Shown here in pieces: positions 46,862 to 56,673 of a DNA stretch of 64,000 nt. Location of the stretch: positions 62,001-126,000 of the forward strand of contig NZ_CP127221.1 in assembly GCF_030284385.1 (NCBI RefSeq), given 5' to 3'. The notes under the pieces are model-generated. The model saw only the letters and a list, made by a program, of their open reading frames with translations, was not told the origin of the DNA and ran no database searches. Position 1 is the stretch's first letter. Each line of letters begins with the position of its first letter. The translations under genes were made by a program, and so were the position numbers. This DNA is from Altererythrobacter rubellus. GTDB lineage: Bacteria > Pseudomonadota > Alphaproteobacteria > Sphingomonadales > Sphingomonadaceae.

Positions 46862-46906
46862 ATGACGTTGGAGGAACGTCATATAGCACAGGCAAGAAAG
46901 TTACAA
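46862..46906 (-). promoter_or_regulatory. Promoter and palindromic operator upstream of ald
   Basis: On the minus strand TTGTAA (46906-46901) and TATGAC, 17 nt further on, resemble a -35/-10 pair. A perfect palindrome ATGACGTT/AACGTCAT (46862-46869 and 46875-46882) with a five-base spacer overlaps the -10 and start site. It would suit a repressor or Lrp/AsnC-type activator; the regulator is unknown. Confidence 0.6.
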
Positions 46907-46940
46907 AGGAAACTAATTTTGTTTTGTGGCGGGAGCGTCT

Positions 46941-49900
46941 TCACTCCCACCAGTATTTCCGTCGCTCGATATTCCCCGTCTCGACCTCTTTCATCGTCGC
47001 TGCATCATACAGCCGCCCGCCGAGCATCACCTGGTCGATCTTGTCCGAATTGGCGATGTCCTCGCTGGGATCGGCACTCAGCACCACCAGATCCGCCAGC
47101 TTGCCTGCTTCGATTGAGCCGATGTCATCGGCCATGCCCAGCGAATGCGCCGGCTCGATCGTGCCGGCCCGCAAGGCCTCAACCGCGGTCATTCCGCCGC
47201 GGGCAAAGCTCCATAGTTCCCAATGAGCCGCGATCCCGGCCTGCTGACCATGCGCACCGATGCTTACCCGCACACCGCGCTTTGCCAGCTTGGCTGCTTC
47301 ACGCGCGGCATCATCATCAACAAAGGCCCAGTCGGGCGCCTTGGTCCGGCGCGCAGTTGCTGCCAGCAATTGCTTGGGCGGAGTGTGCACCATCAGCGGA
47401 TTGGCAAACACATCTGTCGCCTGTCGCCAATAGGGATCGCCTGCCAGACCGCCATAGGTCACGCCTAGCGTAGGAGTGTAGTTTGACTGTGACTGGCCAA
47501 AGAACTGCAGCACATCTTCGTAGAAAAACTCGCCCGGCACATTGTGTTCGACGGTCGAGTTGCCGTCCGCCACAAGGTTCATATCCATGCCGAACAGCGA
47601 ACCGCCTTCGGCCACCACCAGCATGCCTTCTTCTGCCGCGGCGCGCGCCACCATCTGGCGCTGCTCGCGGCGTGGCTGGTTGTAGTTCTTCACTGAAATG
47701 CCGCCTTGCGCCTTGATCCGGCGAACATGGGCCAGCGCGTCATCATAGGTATCAATCCGGGCGAAGAAGCCAGGGGCCTTTGCGCCATAGATCACTTCGC
47801 CGGTCGAGAAGATGCGCGGAGCCGTAATCAGGCCCGCCTGCTGGCGCTCTGCCGCGGCGAAGACCATGCTGGCGCTGGAGGATGGGTTGTGGATCGTAGT
47901 GACCCCCATCGCCAGATCCTGAAGCAAGGTCCAGTTCTGCTGCGGGATCAGATCGCCCGTGCCATAGGGACCGTGCGCATGCGCATCGACGAGGCCGGGC
48001 ATGATCACCTTGCCCGTCACATCGACCACTGTCGCGCCATCCGGAATCGCGGTTTCTCCAGCCGGGCCAACCGCGCGGATCCGGTCACCGCTGATGACAA
48101 TCGTGGCGTTATCGATCGCACCTACGCCATCGCCGGCCATAGTGAGAACACGAGCACCGGTAAGCGCCACGGTACCGCTCGGCTTGGCGGCATCAACTGT
48201 CAGGGCGAGCGAGACACCGATCTCTGGCGGCGTGAAGCCTTCGCTATCGTCCCCTTCCCCCTTGGGCGCGTTGGGGAACAGGTCTGCCACTTGCGCGGTC
48301 TTGAGCATTGGACCGATGGACCAGTTGATCATCGCGCCATCGCGTGACCAGCCGATGTAGTCTGCACCGCCTTCGCTGACCTTGGTAACCGGGACAAAGC
48401 CGCCCTTTTCGCTGACGCTGACGGGCTTACCACCCGGCATCAGCGGCATGGCGAAGACTTCGTAGTTCTGGCGAAATGCTACAGTCTGCCCGTCGGGCGA
48501 TACGCGAAATTCACTGGCCAGATCGCCCTCGGCATGGGTGCGCTCGTCCTCACCATCAAGATCCATCGAGACGAGCGACAGCTTGTCACCGCCAAAGCGG
48601 GTGACGAACAACCGGTCACTGGAATCGCCGAATTGCGGATCAGACCCGCTGCGGGTGACCAGTGTTGGCGTGCCGCCGCTGGCGCTGACCACATAAATGC
48701 CGGGGTTTTCCGAATATTCGGGTGCCGTCAAATAGCCGCCGCTGCGCTTCTCAAACGCAATGGTGCGTCCATCGCGGCTGAAGCGCGGCACGGCATAGTG
48801 GCCGGGCTGGCTTGTGATCACGCGCGGGTTACGGCCATTGGCCTCCGCGACCACAATCTCGCCCAGCCCTTCATCGCTCCAGCGGACATAGGCAAGCTTG
48901 CTGCCATCGCGGCTATAAGCAGGCCATAACTCAAGCTTGTCACCGCTCTCGCCGGTTAATCGGGTGGGGTAATCGCGCCCGCGGAAGCTCTTGGTGTAGA
49001 GTTTGCCCAGGCTTTCGAAGACCACACGGCCGCCGTCAGGGCTGATCGTGGCAAAACGCGGCATAGTGGTGGCGAACCGGTCTGGAGACACTTCGATCGC
49101 GGGATGCGGCGCATCGGCTATGCCGCGCGTATCATTGATCGCGAAAGGGATCACCGCAGCGCCGCTGCCGTCTGCATTGACCCGGCGGATCTTGCCGCCA
49201 GCCCAGAATACAATGGAATTGCCGTCTGGTGTCCAGTCCATGTTCGGATAGACTCCCGTCACCGCCCAGGTTTCCTGCATGTCCATGTCCAGCTCGCCAT
49301 AGATCATGCGTTCTTCGCCGCTGGCGATGTTCTTGACCCATAGCTGGCTCTTATCCTTGTCGCGCCGGACAAAGGCGATTTCCTTGCCGTCGGGCGAAGG
49401 TGCCGGGCGCACCGCGCCGCCATAACCATCGACCGCTGTGGTCACTTCGCCTGTCGCAATATCATAGCGCTCAATGGCAAAGATGCCGCTGTTCGAATCC
49501 TGCGCGTAGATGAAGGTGTTCCCTGGCGTGGTGTTGCGCGTGTAGTAGATCGCGCTGCCATCAGGCGCGTAGATCGGCTCGCCCAATTCCTTCTGCAACG
49601 CTTCGCTGGCACGCTTGACCAATTGCACACCGCCGCCACCAGAGACGTGGTACATCCAGATCTCGCCCGTGCCGAGCGAGCGTCCGGTTGTGAAGTGCTT
49701 CTTCGCGACGATGAACTTTCCGTCCGGCGACCATGTCGGCTGGTTGAGCAGGCGGAAGTCTTCTTTCGTCACCTGGCGCTTGTCCGAGCCATCGGCATTC
49801 ATCACCCAGATATTGTCTGCGCCCCCACGGTCAGACGTGAAGGCGATGCGGCTGCCATCGGGTGAGAAGCGCGGGTGCACTTCCCACGCCATACCTTCGG

Positions 49901-50189
49901 AAATCCGCGTCGGGGTGCCGCCTGATATCGGCATGGTGTAAATGTCACCCAGCAGCGTGAAAGCGATGGTGCTGCCATCGGGCGAGAGATCGACATCCAT
50001 CCATGTGCCTTCGTCCGTCTGGATCGCTACCTGCTGGATCGTCGCTCCCTTGGGCGCTTCGATATCCCACTTCCCGTCATCACCACCAGCTTCGGCATCG
50101 TCCTGCGCGGTCAGCGGGCTGGCAATCATCGCGGCTCCGGCGAGCAGCGCGGCGGCAAGAGTGCGGGTCGTGGTGGTGTGATGGCGCAT
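46941..50189 (-). CDS. TolB/WD40 beta-propeller + amidohydrolase fusion, secreted
   Basis: 1082 residues with a signal peptide (LAAALLAGAAMIASPLTAQ). About residues 40-650 carry repeated 'SPDGxxIAF' blades of one or two TolB-like propellers. The C-terminal ~400 residues are an amidohydrolase (VMPGLVDAHAHGPYGTG with HxH, then GGISVKNYNQPRREQRQM and EHNVPGEFF). The architecture is known for secreted amidohydrolases acting on peptides or cyclic amides. ATG 50189 has GGGGA upstream and begins the signal peptide; the frame is open further upstream. It ends 104 nt before ald. Confidence 0.9.
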   Translation of the reverse strand: MRHHTTTTRTLAAALLAGAAMIASPLTAQDDAEAGGDDGKWDIEAPKGATIQQVAIQTDEGTWMDVDLSPDGSTIAFTLLGDIYTMPISGGTPTRISEGMAWEVHPRFSPDGSRIAFTSDRGGADNIWVMNADGSDKRQVTKEDFRLLNQPTWSPDGKFIVAKKHFTTGRSLGTGEIWMYHVSGGGGVQLVKRASEALQKELGEPIYAPDGSAIYYTRNTTPGNTFIYAQDSNSGIFAIERYDIATGEVTTAVDGYGGAVRPAPSPDGKEIAFVRRDKDKSQLWVKNIASGEERMIYGELDMDMQETWAVTGVYPNMDWTPDGNSIVFWAGGKIRRVNADGSGAAVIPFAINDTRGIADAPHPAIEVSPDRFATTMPRFATISPDGGRVVFESLGKLYTKSFRGRDYPTRLTGESGDKLELWPAYSRDGSKLAYVRWSDEGLGEIVVAEANGRNPRVITSQPGHYAVPRFSRDGRTIAFEKRSGGYLTAPEYSENPGIYVVSASGGTPTLVTRSGSDPQFGDSSDRLFVTRFGGDKLSLVSMDLDGEDERTHAEGDLASEFRVSPDGQTVAFRQNYEVFAMPLMPGGKPVSVSEKGGFVPVTKVSEGGADYIGWSRDGAMINWSIGPMLKTAQVADLFPNAPKGEGDDSEGFTPPEIGVSLALTVDAAKPSGTVALTGARVLTMAGDGVGAIDNATIVISGDRIRAVGPAGETAIPDGATVVDVTGKVIMPGLVDAHAHGPYGTGDLIPQQNWTLLQDLAMGVTTIHNPSSSASMVFAAAERQQAGLITAPRIFSTGEVIYGAKAPGFFARIDTYDDALAHVRRIKAQGGISVKNYNQPRREQRQMVARAAAEEGMLVVAEGGSLFGMDMNLVADGNSTVEHNVPGEFFYEDVLQFFGQSQSNYTPTLGVTYGGLAGDPYWRQATDVFANPLMVHTPPKQLLAATARRTKAPDWAFVDDDAAREAAKLAKRGVRVSIGAHGQQAGIAAHWELWSFARGGMTAVEALRAGTIEPAHSLGMADDIGSIEAGKLADLVVLSADPSEDIANSDKIDQVMLGGRLYDAATMKEVETGNIERRKYWWE

Positions 50190-50320
50190 TGAAGGGTCCC
50201 CTGTTGAATTGCGCGCGACATTAGCAAGGCGGGTCAATTATGCTAGCGCTGGTATACCAAGCACTTGATTGACTCGGCGAATGTTCCTGTCACTTTGCGC
50301 GCCAAGGGGAAGTTGACAGC

Positions 50321-51628
50321 ATGACAATGACTTTGGGGGTGACACCGCCGCGCGCCATTAGCCTTGGCGGAGCAGTGCTGATCAATGTAAACGCCGCGAT
50401 TGGTGCAGGGATATTCGCCCTTCCCGCGCTGTTATATGCCGGTGCGGGCAATTTTGCCCCGCTCGCGATTATGGGCTTTGCATTCGCTTACGCCTGTCTT
50501 GCCGGGGTCTTTGCCAAGCTTTCGACCATGTTCGAACAGTCTGGCGGGCCGCAGCTCTATGCAGAGCATGTGTTCGGGCGCTTTGCCGGCTTTCAGGTCG
50601 GATGGTTTGTGGTCTGTGCGAATTTCGCTGGCCGGGCAGCCAATTTCCACGTGCTGGTTGCCTACCTCGCAGCGCTTTTCCCGGTCTTTGGTGGCGATGT
50701 AGCCCGGCTGGTAACTGTCATTGCCCTGATCGCGCTAGCCACATTTATCTCTGTCATCGGAACGTGCCGAGCAATTGGCGCGATGTGGGTGGGGACAGCA
50801 CTCAAGCTTGCGCCCATCTTGCTGCTGGCAGGTTATGGCCTCATTGCCAACGGTTTGCCGGGAGCAGTTGCCCTGCCTGAATTCAGCGAGGGGGAGTCGG
50901 TGATCTTGCTAATCGCTTACGCCTTCTCCGGCGTAGGTGTGGCGATGATCTCTGCCGGTGAAACCAAGGCGCCGACCACCACGATCTACCGCTCGATCTT
51001 CCTCAGCCTCGGCTTTGTTACGGCACTCTACGTGCTGATCCAATTGGCCTACAGCGTGACCGTGATCGAGCAGGACAATCCCGATGTGCCGCTGGCGGCG
51101 ATGGGCGAGGCCTTGTTGGGCCAGACGGGCGTGACCATGATCAGCCTGGCGGCGATATTCTCAATCGCGACCAACCAACTGGCGGGCTTCGTGGTGATCC
51201 CGCGCATCCTGTTCGGCATGGGACGGCGCGGGCTATTGCCGCCGGTTTTCGCGCATGTTTCGCCGCGCTTCCAAACGCCGTCCGTGGCAATCACTTTCTT
51301 CGGCGCAGTGGTGGCGCTGCTTGCCGCGTCGGGCACATTCGCCAGACTTGCGACGATGCTGGTTGCGGCAGAGCAGATTTTTATCGCCGCATGCATTCTT
51401 GCGCTCATCATATTGTGGCGGCGCGGCGAAGGGCGCGTAGCGCAGACGATGGGGCCGCGCTGGCTCGCGATCATCGGTATGGCAATTGTGCTGACGATCT
51501 GGCTGACCTCGCAAGTGCCGATCAACGCCGCACTGTCGACCGGGCTTCTGGCGGGCGTGGGAACGCTGCTCTATTTCCTCGCAGGGGCCAATACACGCGA
51601 AGGCGAGGCAACGCGTTTTGTGGGTTAG
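50321..51628 (+). CDS. APC-family amino acid permease
   Basis: 435 residues with about 12 hydrophobic segments. AVLINVNAAIGAGIFALPALLYAGAG is the typical APC helix 1 with the unwound GxG segment, and the central MISAGETKAPTTTIYR loop is characteristic. It imports an amino acid by proton or sodium symport; the substrate is unknown. It diverges from the amidohydrolase fusion across 131 nt, so the pair may serve peptide hydrolysis and uptake. It ends 3 nt before the convergent acyl-CoA dehydrogenase gene. Confidence 0.85.
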   Translation: MTMTLGVTPPRAISLGGAVLINVNAAIGAGIFALPALLYAGAGNFAPLAIMGFAFAYACLAGVFAKLSTMFEQSGGPQLYAEHVFGRFAGFQVGWFVVCANFAGRAANFHVLVAYLAALFPVFGGDVARLVTVIALIALATFISVIGTCRAIGAMWVGTALKLAPILLLAGYGLIANGLPGAVALPEFSEGESVILLIAYAFSGVGVAMISAGETKAPTTTIYRSIFLSLGFVTALYVLIQLAYSVTVIEQDNPDVPLAAMGEALLGQTGVTMISLAAIFSIATNQLAGFVVIPRILFGMGRRGLLPPVFAHVSPRFQTPSVAITFFGAVVALLAASGTFARLATMLVAAEQIFIAACILALIILWRRGEGRVAQTMGPRWLAIIGMAIVLTIWLTSQVPINAALSTGLLAGVGTLLYFLAGANTREGEATRFVG

Positions 51629-51631
51629 CTC

Positions 51632-52918
51632 CTAACCGAACTGGCCGCGTTTCGGGCCCAGATAGCCGAACAAATACGCCGCGACCTTGCGCATCTGGAT
51701 TTCCTCTGCGCCTTCGGTTATGCGATAGCGACGGTGGTGGCGATAAATATGCTCGAACGGCTTATGCCGCGAATAACCGATCCCGCCATGCACCTGCATC
51801 GCGCGGTCCGCCGCCTGGCACACCAGCCGGTTCGCCCAGTAATTGCACATCGAAACCTTGTCAGAGATCGTCTTCTCGATCTCCTCATGCGGCATATTGT
51901 CCATTTCCCACGCGGTCTTGTAGATCAGCAGGCGCAACATTTCGCATTGCGTCGCAAGCTCTACAAGCGGGAACTGGATCGCCTGATTCTTCGCCAGCTC
52001 CTCCCCGAACGGCTTGCGCTGGCGCGCATACTTGACGCTTTCATTGACGCAGAATTGCGCCGCACCAAGCGAGCTTGCCGCCTGCCGGATGCGGTTCTGG
52101 TGGACGAAGCTCTGCGCCAGCGACAGCCCGCGCCCTTCGACGCCCAGCATCGCACCTTCAGGCACCCACACGTTGTTCACTGAAAGGCGCGGGTGATCGG
52201 TGGGCATGTTGAAGGTCCACATCCACTCTTCGATCTCCAGCCCTTCGGTCGGGTTGGGCACGAGCAGACAGGTGATCCCGCTGGCATCGCCATCTTCGCC
52301 ACTGGTGCGGCAGAACATCGCGCAATGGGTGGCCACATGCATGCCGGTGATCCACATCTTATCGCCATTGATGAGCCAGCCGTCGACCCCGTCGCGCGTT
52401 TCGCGCACCGCGCGAGTTTCCATATGCGTCGCGTCAGAGCCGTGGTCAGGTTCGGTGAGGCCAAAGGCAACGCGGCGCGTACCTTCGAACCCGCCCAGGA
52501 TGAATTCCTGTTTCTGTTCCTCTGTCCCCCACTGTTCGAACATTTCGACGAAGGGGAAATTTCCGACAATGCTGTGCTCGTTCTGCAGATCGTTGTGCAG
52601 CCCCAGTCCGCGCTGCGCAAACCGATCACGGATCACTGCCATCCAGAGGTTGCTGCCATCCTTGCCGCCATATTTCTTCGGCGCGGTGAAGCGCCAATGC
52701 CCCGCCTTGTCCGCGCGTTTTTTCGCTTCCCACAGTAACTCTTCCCATTCTTCACGCGGCAAGCCGCCCGCCTCGAAATCGGTGCGCGCATATTCGCGCC
52801 GGTGGTCGAAGAAGCGGATATTGTCATCCTGCTGTTCAAGCGGAGTGATCTCATCCGCGATGAATTTCTCTAACTGGGCGTAGTAGTCTTCGAGCCCCTG
52901 CGGGATGGTGAAATCCAT
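51632..52918 (-). CDS. Acyl-CoA dehydrogenase (ACAD10/11-like context)
   Basis: 428 residues. FGLTEPDHGSDATHMETRA is the substrate loop, QVHGGIGYSRHKPFEHIYRHHR and ITEGAEEIQMRK the C-terminal region with the usual Glu of this family. Its upstream same-strand neighbour, 3 nt away, is an APH-type kinase, the same partnership that is fused in eukaryotic ACAD10/ACAD11. Those proteins phosphorylate and then eliminate the 4-hydroxyl of 4-hydroxyacyl-CoAs. That substrate is an inference here. Confidence 0.88.
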   Translation of the reverse strand: MDFTIPQGLEDYYAQLEKFIADEITPLEQQDDNIRFFDHRREYARTDFEAGGLPREEWEELLWEAKKRADKAGHWRFTAPKKYGGKDGSNLWMAVIRDRFAQRGLGLHNDLQNEHSIVGNFPFVEMFEQWGTEEQKQEFILGGFEGTRRVAFGLTEPDHGSDATHMETRAVRETRDGVDGWLINGDKMWITGMHVATHCAMFCRTSGEDGDASGITCLLVPNPTEGLEIEEWMWTFNMPTDHPRLSVNNVWVPEGAMLGVEGRGLSLAQSFVHQNRIRQAASSLGAAQFCVNESVKYARQRKPFGEELAKNQAIQFPLVELATQCEMLRLLIYKTAWEMDNMPHEEIEKTISDKVSMCNYWANRLVCQAADRAMQVHGGIGYSRHKPFEHIYRHHRRYRITEGAEEIQMRKVAAYLFGYLGPKRGQFG

Positions 52919-52921
52919 TTC

Positions 52922-54268
52922 CTATTCCTCTCCGGTCCATTTTTTTCGAGCGACAGCGAGTGCGGCGTATTTGGGAACGTCTGCCGAAACCTTCTCTAGC
53001 GCGGCTTCCTTCATTTCGCGCAGCAGGCCGGGACTGGCGAGTGTCTCCGCACCATCCAGTATCGCTTGCGCCAGGTCAGGCTCTGTTACACGCGGCGCAA
53101 TATCGTCTTCCCGCGTGATCATGCCTAGCGCATTGCGCGCAACCGCCAGCTGGAAGCGGTTGTGTCCTTGCATGAGCGGCTTGAGGGTTTCGAGCCATTC
53201 GGAAACCGCAGCGGCAATCTCTCCGTTTGTTGCTTCACCGTGGTTTTCATCAGGCTCGATCAGTGGTTCCGCTGGCAGTGCCCGCTCTTCTTCGGGCGCA
53301 TCCTTCTCCAGCAGCATCAGCAGGTCCAATTCCTGCTCGCTGGTACGGCGCGAGATCACCACGCGCTCGAGCATCCGGTCCGATCCATCGCGCCACACCT
53401 TCGCGCATTTGAGGCAACCCATCGCCCACCACACCGTGCGGTGGATCAGCCAGTAACGGAAACGCTCGCGATCAACTGTGCGGCCTGATTCCGCCTCATA
53501 CGCGGCGAAATAATCCTCCAGCGAGCCCAGCCCCAGCGCGGGCCGGTCATATCGCGCAAAGCGCCACACCGCCATGCAACCGAACGCCAGGTCTTCGTGC
53601 GGGTCGCCGAAATGCGCCAACTCCCAGTCGAGCACGCCCGTTAGATGCCCGTCTGCGGCGAGCACATTACCCATGCGATAATCGCCATGATTGAGCACTG
53701 GCGCGCAAGGATCGGGGCAATTGTCCTCCATCCATTTGAGGCCGAGCGCGATGATCGGGCGATCGCCGCCTGCTTCCTCAAACTGCGCGCGCAAGTCCGC
53801 AATTGCCGCGCGATAGTCCATCACCGGCACATCTCTGGGCAAGTCTTCGCGCTTGAGCAAATGGATGCGGGCAAGATCGCGCGCGGCCTCGCGCAGGATC
53901 GTGTCCGCGCCCTCCATCGCGAGGATTTCCCTCGGGTTCGGCGTTCCGGGCAGCGCGCGCATGATGAAGCCGCTTCCGATACCGTCATCGGGCTCAAGCA
54001 CGGTCAGCACTTCCGGCGCGGTAACCCCAGCCTTGCGCGCGGATTCGATGATTGCGGCCTCGGTCGCATGACCGAACGGGCGACCTTCCATAAAGGCGAG
54101 GCTAGGTGCGCGGCGCAGCACGAAGCCGTCTCCGCCACTGGAAAACCGCCAGCTTTCCATCGTCGCGCCGCCGGTGAGCCGCGTCAGGCCTTCAGGTACA
54201 GAAAGGCCGACCCGCGCACATGCACGGGCCAGCCCTTCATTCAGTTCTTCTGCAGTAACGTCACCCAC
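52922..54268 (-). CDS. APH-family phosphotransferase (acyl-CoA kinase-like)
   Basis: 448 residues. The kinase-like core shows HGD at 194-196 and Asn201 (Brenner-type motif, HGDYRMGN) and the metal-binding DWE at 214-216 (GVLDWELAHFGDPHEDLAF). The C-terminal ~150 residues are an extension with no motif I recognise. In this family the enzyme phosphorylates a small hydroxyl. Pairing with the acyl-CoA dehydrogenase suggests a hydroxyacyl-CoA substrate. It is 16 nt after an aldehyde dehydrogenase gene and likely in the same operon. Confidence 0.87.
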   Translation of the reverse strand: MGDVTAEELNEGLARACARVGLSVPEGLTRLTGGATMESWRFSSGGDGFVLRRAPSLAFMEGRPFGHATEAAIIESARKAGVTAPEVLTVLEPDDGIGSGFIMRALPGTPNPREILAMEGADTILREAARDLARIHLLKREDLPRDVPVMDYRAAIADLRAQFEEAGGDRPIIALGLKWMEDNCPDPCAPVLNHGDYRMGNVLAADGHLTGVLDWELAHFGDPHEDLAFGCMAVWRFARYDRPALGLGSLEDYFAAYEAESGRTVDRERFRYWLIHRTVWWAMGCLKCAKVWRDGSDRMLERVVISRRTSEQELDLLMLLEKDAPEEERALPAEPLIEPDENHGEATNGEIAAAVSEWLETLKPLMQGHNRFQLAVARNALGMITREDDIAPRVTEPDLAQAILDGAETLASPGLLREMKEAALEKVSADVPKYAALAVARKKWTGEE

Positions 54269-54284
54269 AGATCAGGCCCAAAGA

Positions 54285-55712
54285 TCAAGCCACGACGGCG
54301 TCTTTCTTGACCGTGATAACCTGCGGATAGGTGAACTCTTTCAAGCCCTCCTGCCCGTATTCCGCGCCAAAGCCCGATTGCTTGTGTCCGCCGAACGGCG
54401 CGAAGGGCGAGAGGTGCAGATATTCGTTGATCCAAACTGTGCCGGTCTCGAGCTGCTCTGCGATCTCGACACCCTTTTCAGGGTTGCCGGTCCACACAGC
54501 GCCGGCAAGGCCATATTCGGAATTGTTGGCACGCGCGATCACCTCTTCCTCGGAAGAGAATTTCATCAGCGGCATAACCGGCCCGAACTGTTCCTCTGCA
54601 ACGATCCGCGCATCTTCCGGCGGATTGTCCATGATCGTGATCGGCACGTAGTAGCCTGTGCCCGATGGATCGGCATCACCGCCAATCAGGAAGTTATAGC
54701 CATTATCCTTGGCGTCCTGGATCAGCTCGAGCACACGCTCATACTGCTTCTTGTTCTGGATCGGGCCGACACCGGTACCTTGCTGCGCGCCATCGCCCAC
54801 AACCACGGTCTTGGCATATTCGACCAGCGCGGCGGCCAGTTCATCATAGATATCCTCGTGGATATAGATGCGCTTTGCGGCAACGCAGATCTGGCCTGCG
54901 TTGGAGAAGCTGGACCAGAACAATTGCTCCGCCACCTTCTTCGGATCGGCATCAGGCAGAACGATTGACGCGTCATTACCGCCCAGTTCCAGCGTGATGC
55001 GCTTCAGATCTTTCGACGCGCCCTCCATGATCTTCTTGCCGGTCGCGGTCGAGCCGGTGAAGGTGATCTTGTCAATATCAGGATGCGATGTAATCAACGG
55101 GCCAAGCGAATCTTCGCCAGTGATAATGTTGACCACGCCAGCAGGAACCACGTCCTTGATCAGCTCTGCCAGACGCAGCGTGGTGAGCGGCGTGAACGGC
55201 GAAGGCTTGAGCACAATGGTGCAACCAGACAGCATTGCCGGCGCGATTTTCTGCATCGCCATCATGACCGGGAAATTCCACGGCACAATGCCGCCGACCA
55301 CGCCCACGGGGACGCGGCGCGTGCGGCTGAGGCGCTGATCGGAATCTTCGTTGATCACATCGTCCAGCTGAAGCGTAGCCTGGCTGCCAGCCATATAGGC
55401 CGCGCCCATGATCTCGCCCTTGGCTTGCTCATGCGGCTTGCCCTGCTCAGCGGTGAGCAAACGGTAGAGCTCTTCGTGATTTTCCTGGATGACTTTCGCC
55501 ACGGCCTGAATCGTCGCGCGGCGCTCTTCTATCGGGGTCTTGGACCAGGTCTTGAATGCTGCGCGCGCTGCCGCGACTGCTTGGTCCAGCTCGGCCGCAC
55601 CGCAAGATGGCACCTGACCGATCACTTCTTCCGTCGCGGGATTGACGACGTCGCACCATTCGCCAGTGTCGATCGTCTGTCCGTTGATCAGGTTTTTATA
55701 TTGGGTCGCCAT
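54285..55712 (-). CDS. NAD(P)-dependent aldehyde dehydrogenase (succinate-semialdehyde dehydrogenase-like)
   Basis: 475 residues. Catalytic Glu242 (LELGGND) and Cys276 (NAGQICVAAK) are present; GGIVPWNFPVMMAMQKIAPAM is the cofactor region. Sequence style is that of the SSADH/GabD branch, but aldehyde specificity cannot be read off. ATG 55712 has GGAGAGAGG upstream. It is the first gene of a likely three-gene unit (ALDH, APH kinase, acyl-CoA dehydrogenase) and diverges from a glutathione transferase gene over 187 nt. Confidence 0.9.
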   Translation of the reverse strand: MATQYKNLINGQTIDTGEWCDVVNPATEEVIGQVPSCGAAELDQAVAAARAAFKTWSKTPIEERRATIQAVAKVIQENHEELYRLLTAEQGKPHEQAKGEIMGAAYMAGSQATLQLDDVINEDSDQRLSRTRRVPVGVVGGIVPWNFPVMMAMQKIAPAMLSGCTIVLKPSPFTPLTTLRLAELIKDVVPAGVVNIITGEDSLGPLITSHPDIDKITFTGSTATGKKIMEGASKDLKRITLELGGNDASIVLPDADPKKVAEQLFWSSFSNAGQICVAAKRIYIHEDIYDELAAALVEYAKTVVVGDGAQQGTGVGPIQNKKQYERVLELIQDAKDNGYNFLIGGDADPSGTGYYVPITIMDNPPEDARIVAEEQFGPVMPLMKFSSEEEVIARANNSEYGLAGAVWTGNPEKGVEIAEQLETGTVWINEYLHLSPFAPFGGHKQSGFGAEYGQEGLKEFTYPQVITVKKDAVVA

Positions 55713-55899
55713 GATAGGCCTCTCTCCAGTCTGATTTGAAAACTCTCGAGCCGCCAAGATGGGGCGCAACGGTCCCAAGGGCAATCGAATTCTGCGAGAA
55801 TATAGAACGAGAGTTGGCGTCGCGCGCCTATCGATTGCGCTATGCAACTGAATGTCGCAGAGAAGCTATCACACAGTCGAGCAAGAGAGGAATTTTTCG

Positions 55900-56592
55900 A
55901 TGGCCGATCTCGTCCTTTACGGCAGCCCCGTTTCACCCTTTGTCCGCAAGGCCGCAGCGTTTTGCATAGAGAAGGGCGTCGATTTCGAACTCGAATCGGT
56001 GAATGTGTTCGATCCGCCGGACTGGTTCCACGAGATTTCGCCTATGAAGCGCATCCCGGTGCTGCGCGACCGCTCTATCGCTGAAGAGGGCATCCCTGGC
56101 ACGATCGCCGATAGCTCCGCAATCTGCGGCTATATCGAGAAAAAGCATCCGGACGTTCCGATGTACCCGGCTGAGCCTTATGCCTATGGCCGCGCACTAT
56201 GGATAGAAGAGTATGCCGACAGCCATTTGGCTGCAACCGGTGGATTGGGCATTTTTCGCGCGATTGCCTTTGCCGCAATGAACGGGAAAGAGCCTGACCT
56301 CGACACAGCGCGCGCAACCTGGGCGGAAAAGATGCCGCCCATCCTGGCCTATCTTGACGGCGCATTGGGCGATGGTGAGTTCCATGCCGGAGACGCACTA
56401 TCGATCGCGGACATCACAGTTACGACCTGTTTGATGCAGATCGACCTTGCTGCCAATGCCCCGCTCGATAGCTATCCCGCGCTGGCAGCGCATCAGAAGC
56501 GCATGCGCGCGCGCGAGTCGATTGCCCGTCCTTTCGCAAAGGCTGAAGCTTTCATCCGGAAAGCGGTGCCTAAACCCTTTGATATCGCCTGA
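55900..56592 (+). CDS. Glutathione S-transferase family protein
   Basis: 230 residues. The N-terminal thioredoxin-like fold begins MADLVLYGSPVSPFVRKAAAFCIEKGVDFE; IADSSAICGYIEKKHP is the glutathione gamma-Glu binding region, and the helical C-terminal domain ends with DALSIADITVTTCL. The catalytic Ser/Cys/Tyr cannot be fixed. GAGAGG lies 9 nt upstream of ATG 55900. It diverges from the aldehyde dehydrogenase. Confidence 0.88.
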   Translation: MADLVLYGSPVSPFVRKAAAFCIEKGVDFELESVNVFDPPDWFHEISPMKRIPVLRDRSIAEEGIPGTIADSSAICGYIEKKHPDVPMYPAEPYAYGRALWIEEYADSHLAATGGLGIFRAIAFAAMNGKEPDLDTARATWAEKMPPILAYLDGALGDGEFHAGDALSIADITVTTCLMQIDLAANAPLDSYPALAAHQKRMRARESIARPFAKAEAFIRKAVPKPFDIA

Positions 56593-56673
56593 GAGGCGTT
56601 TGCTAACTTTATCTTTGCCTTCGCGCGGCATAGCGCCTTAAACCATATGCCAAGGCGTGCAGGGGGAGACTAA

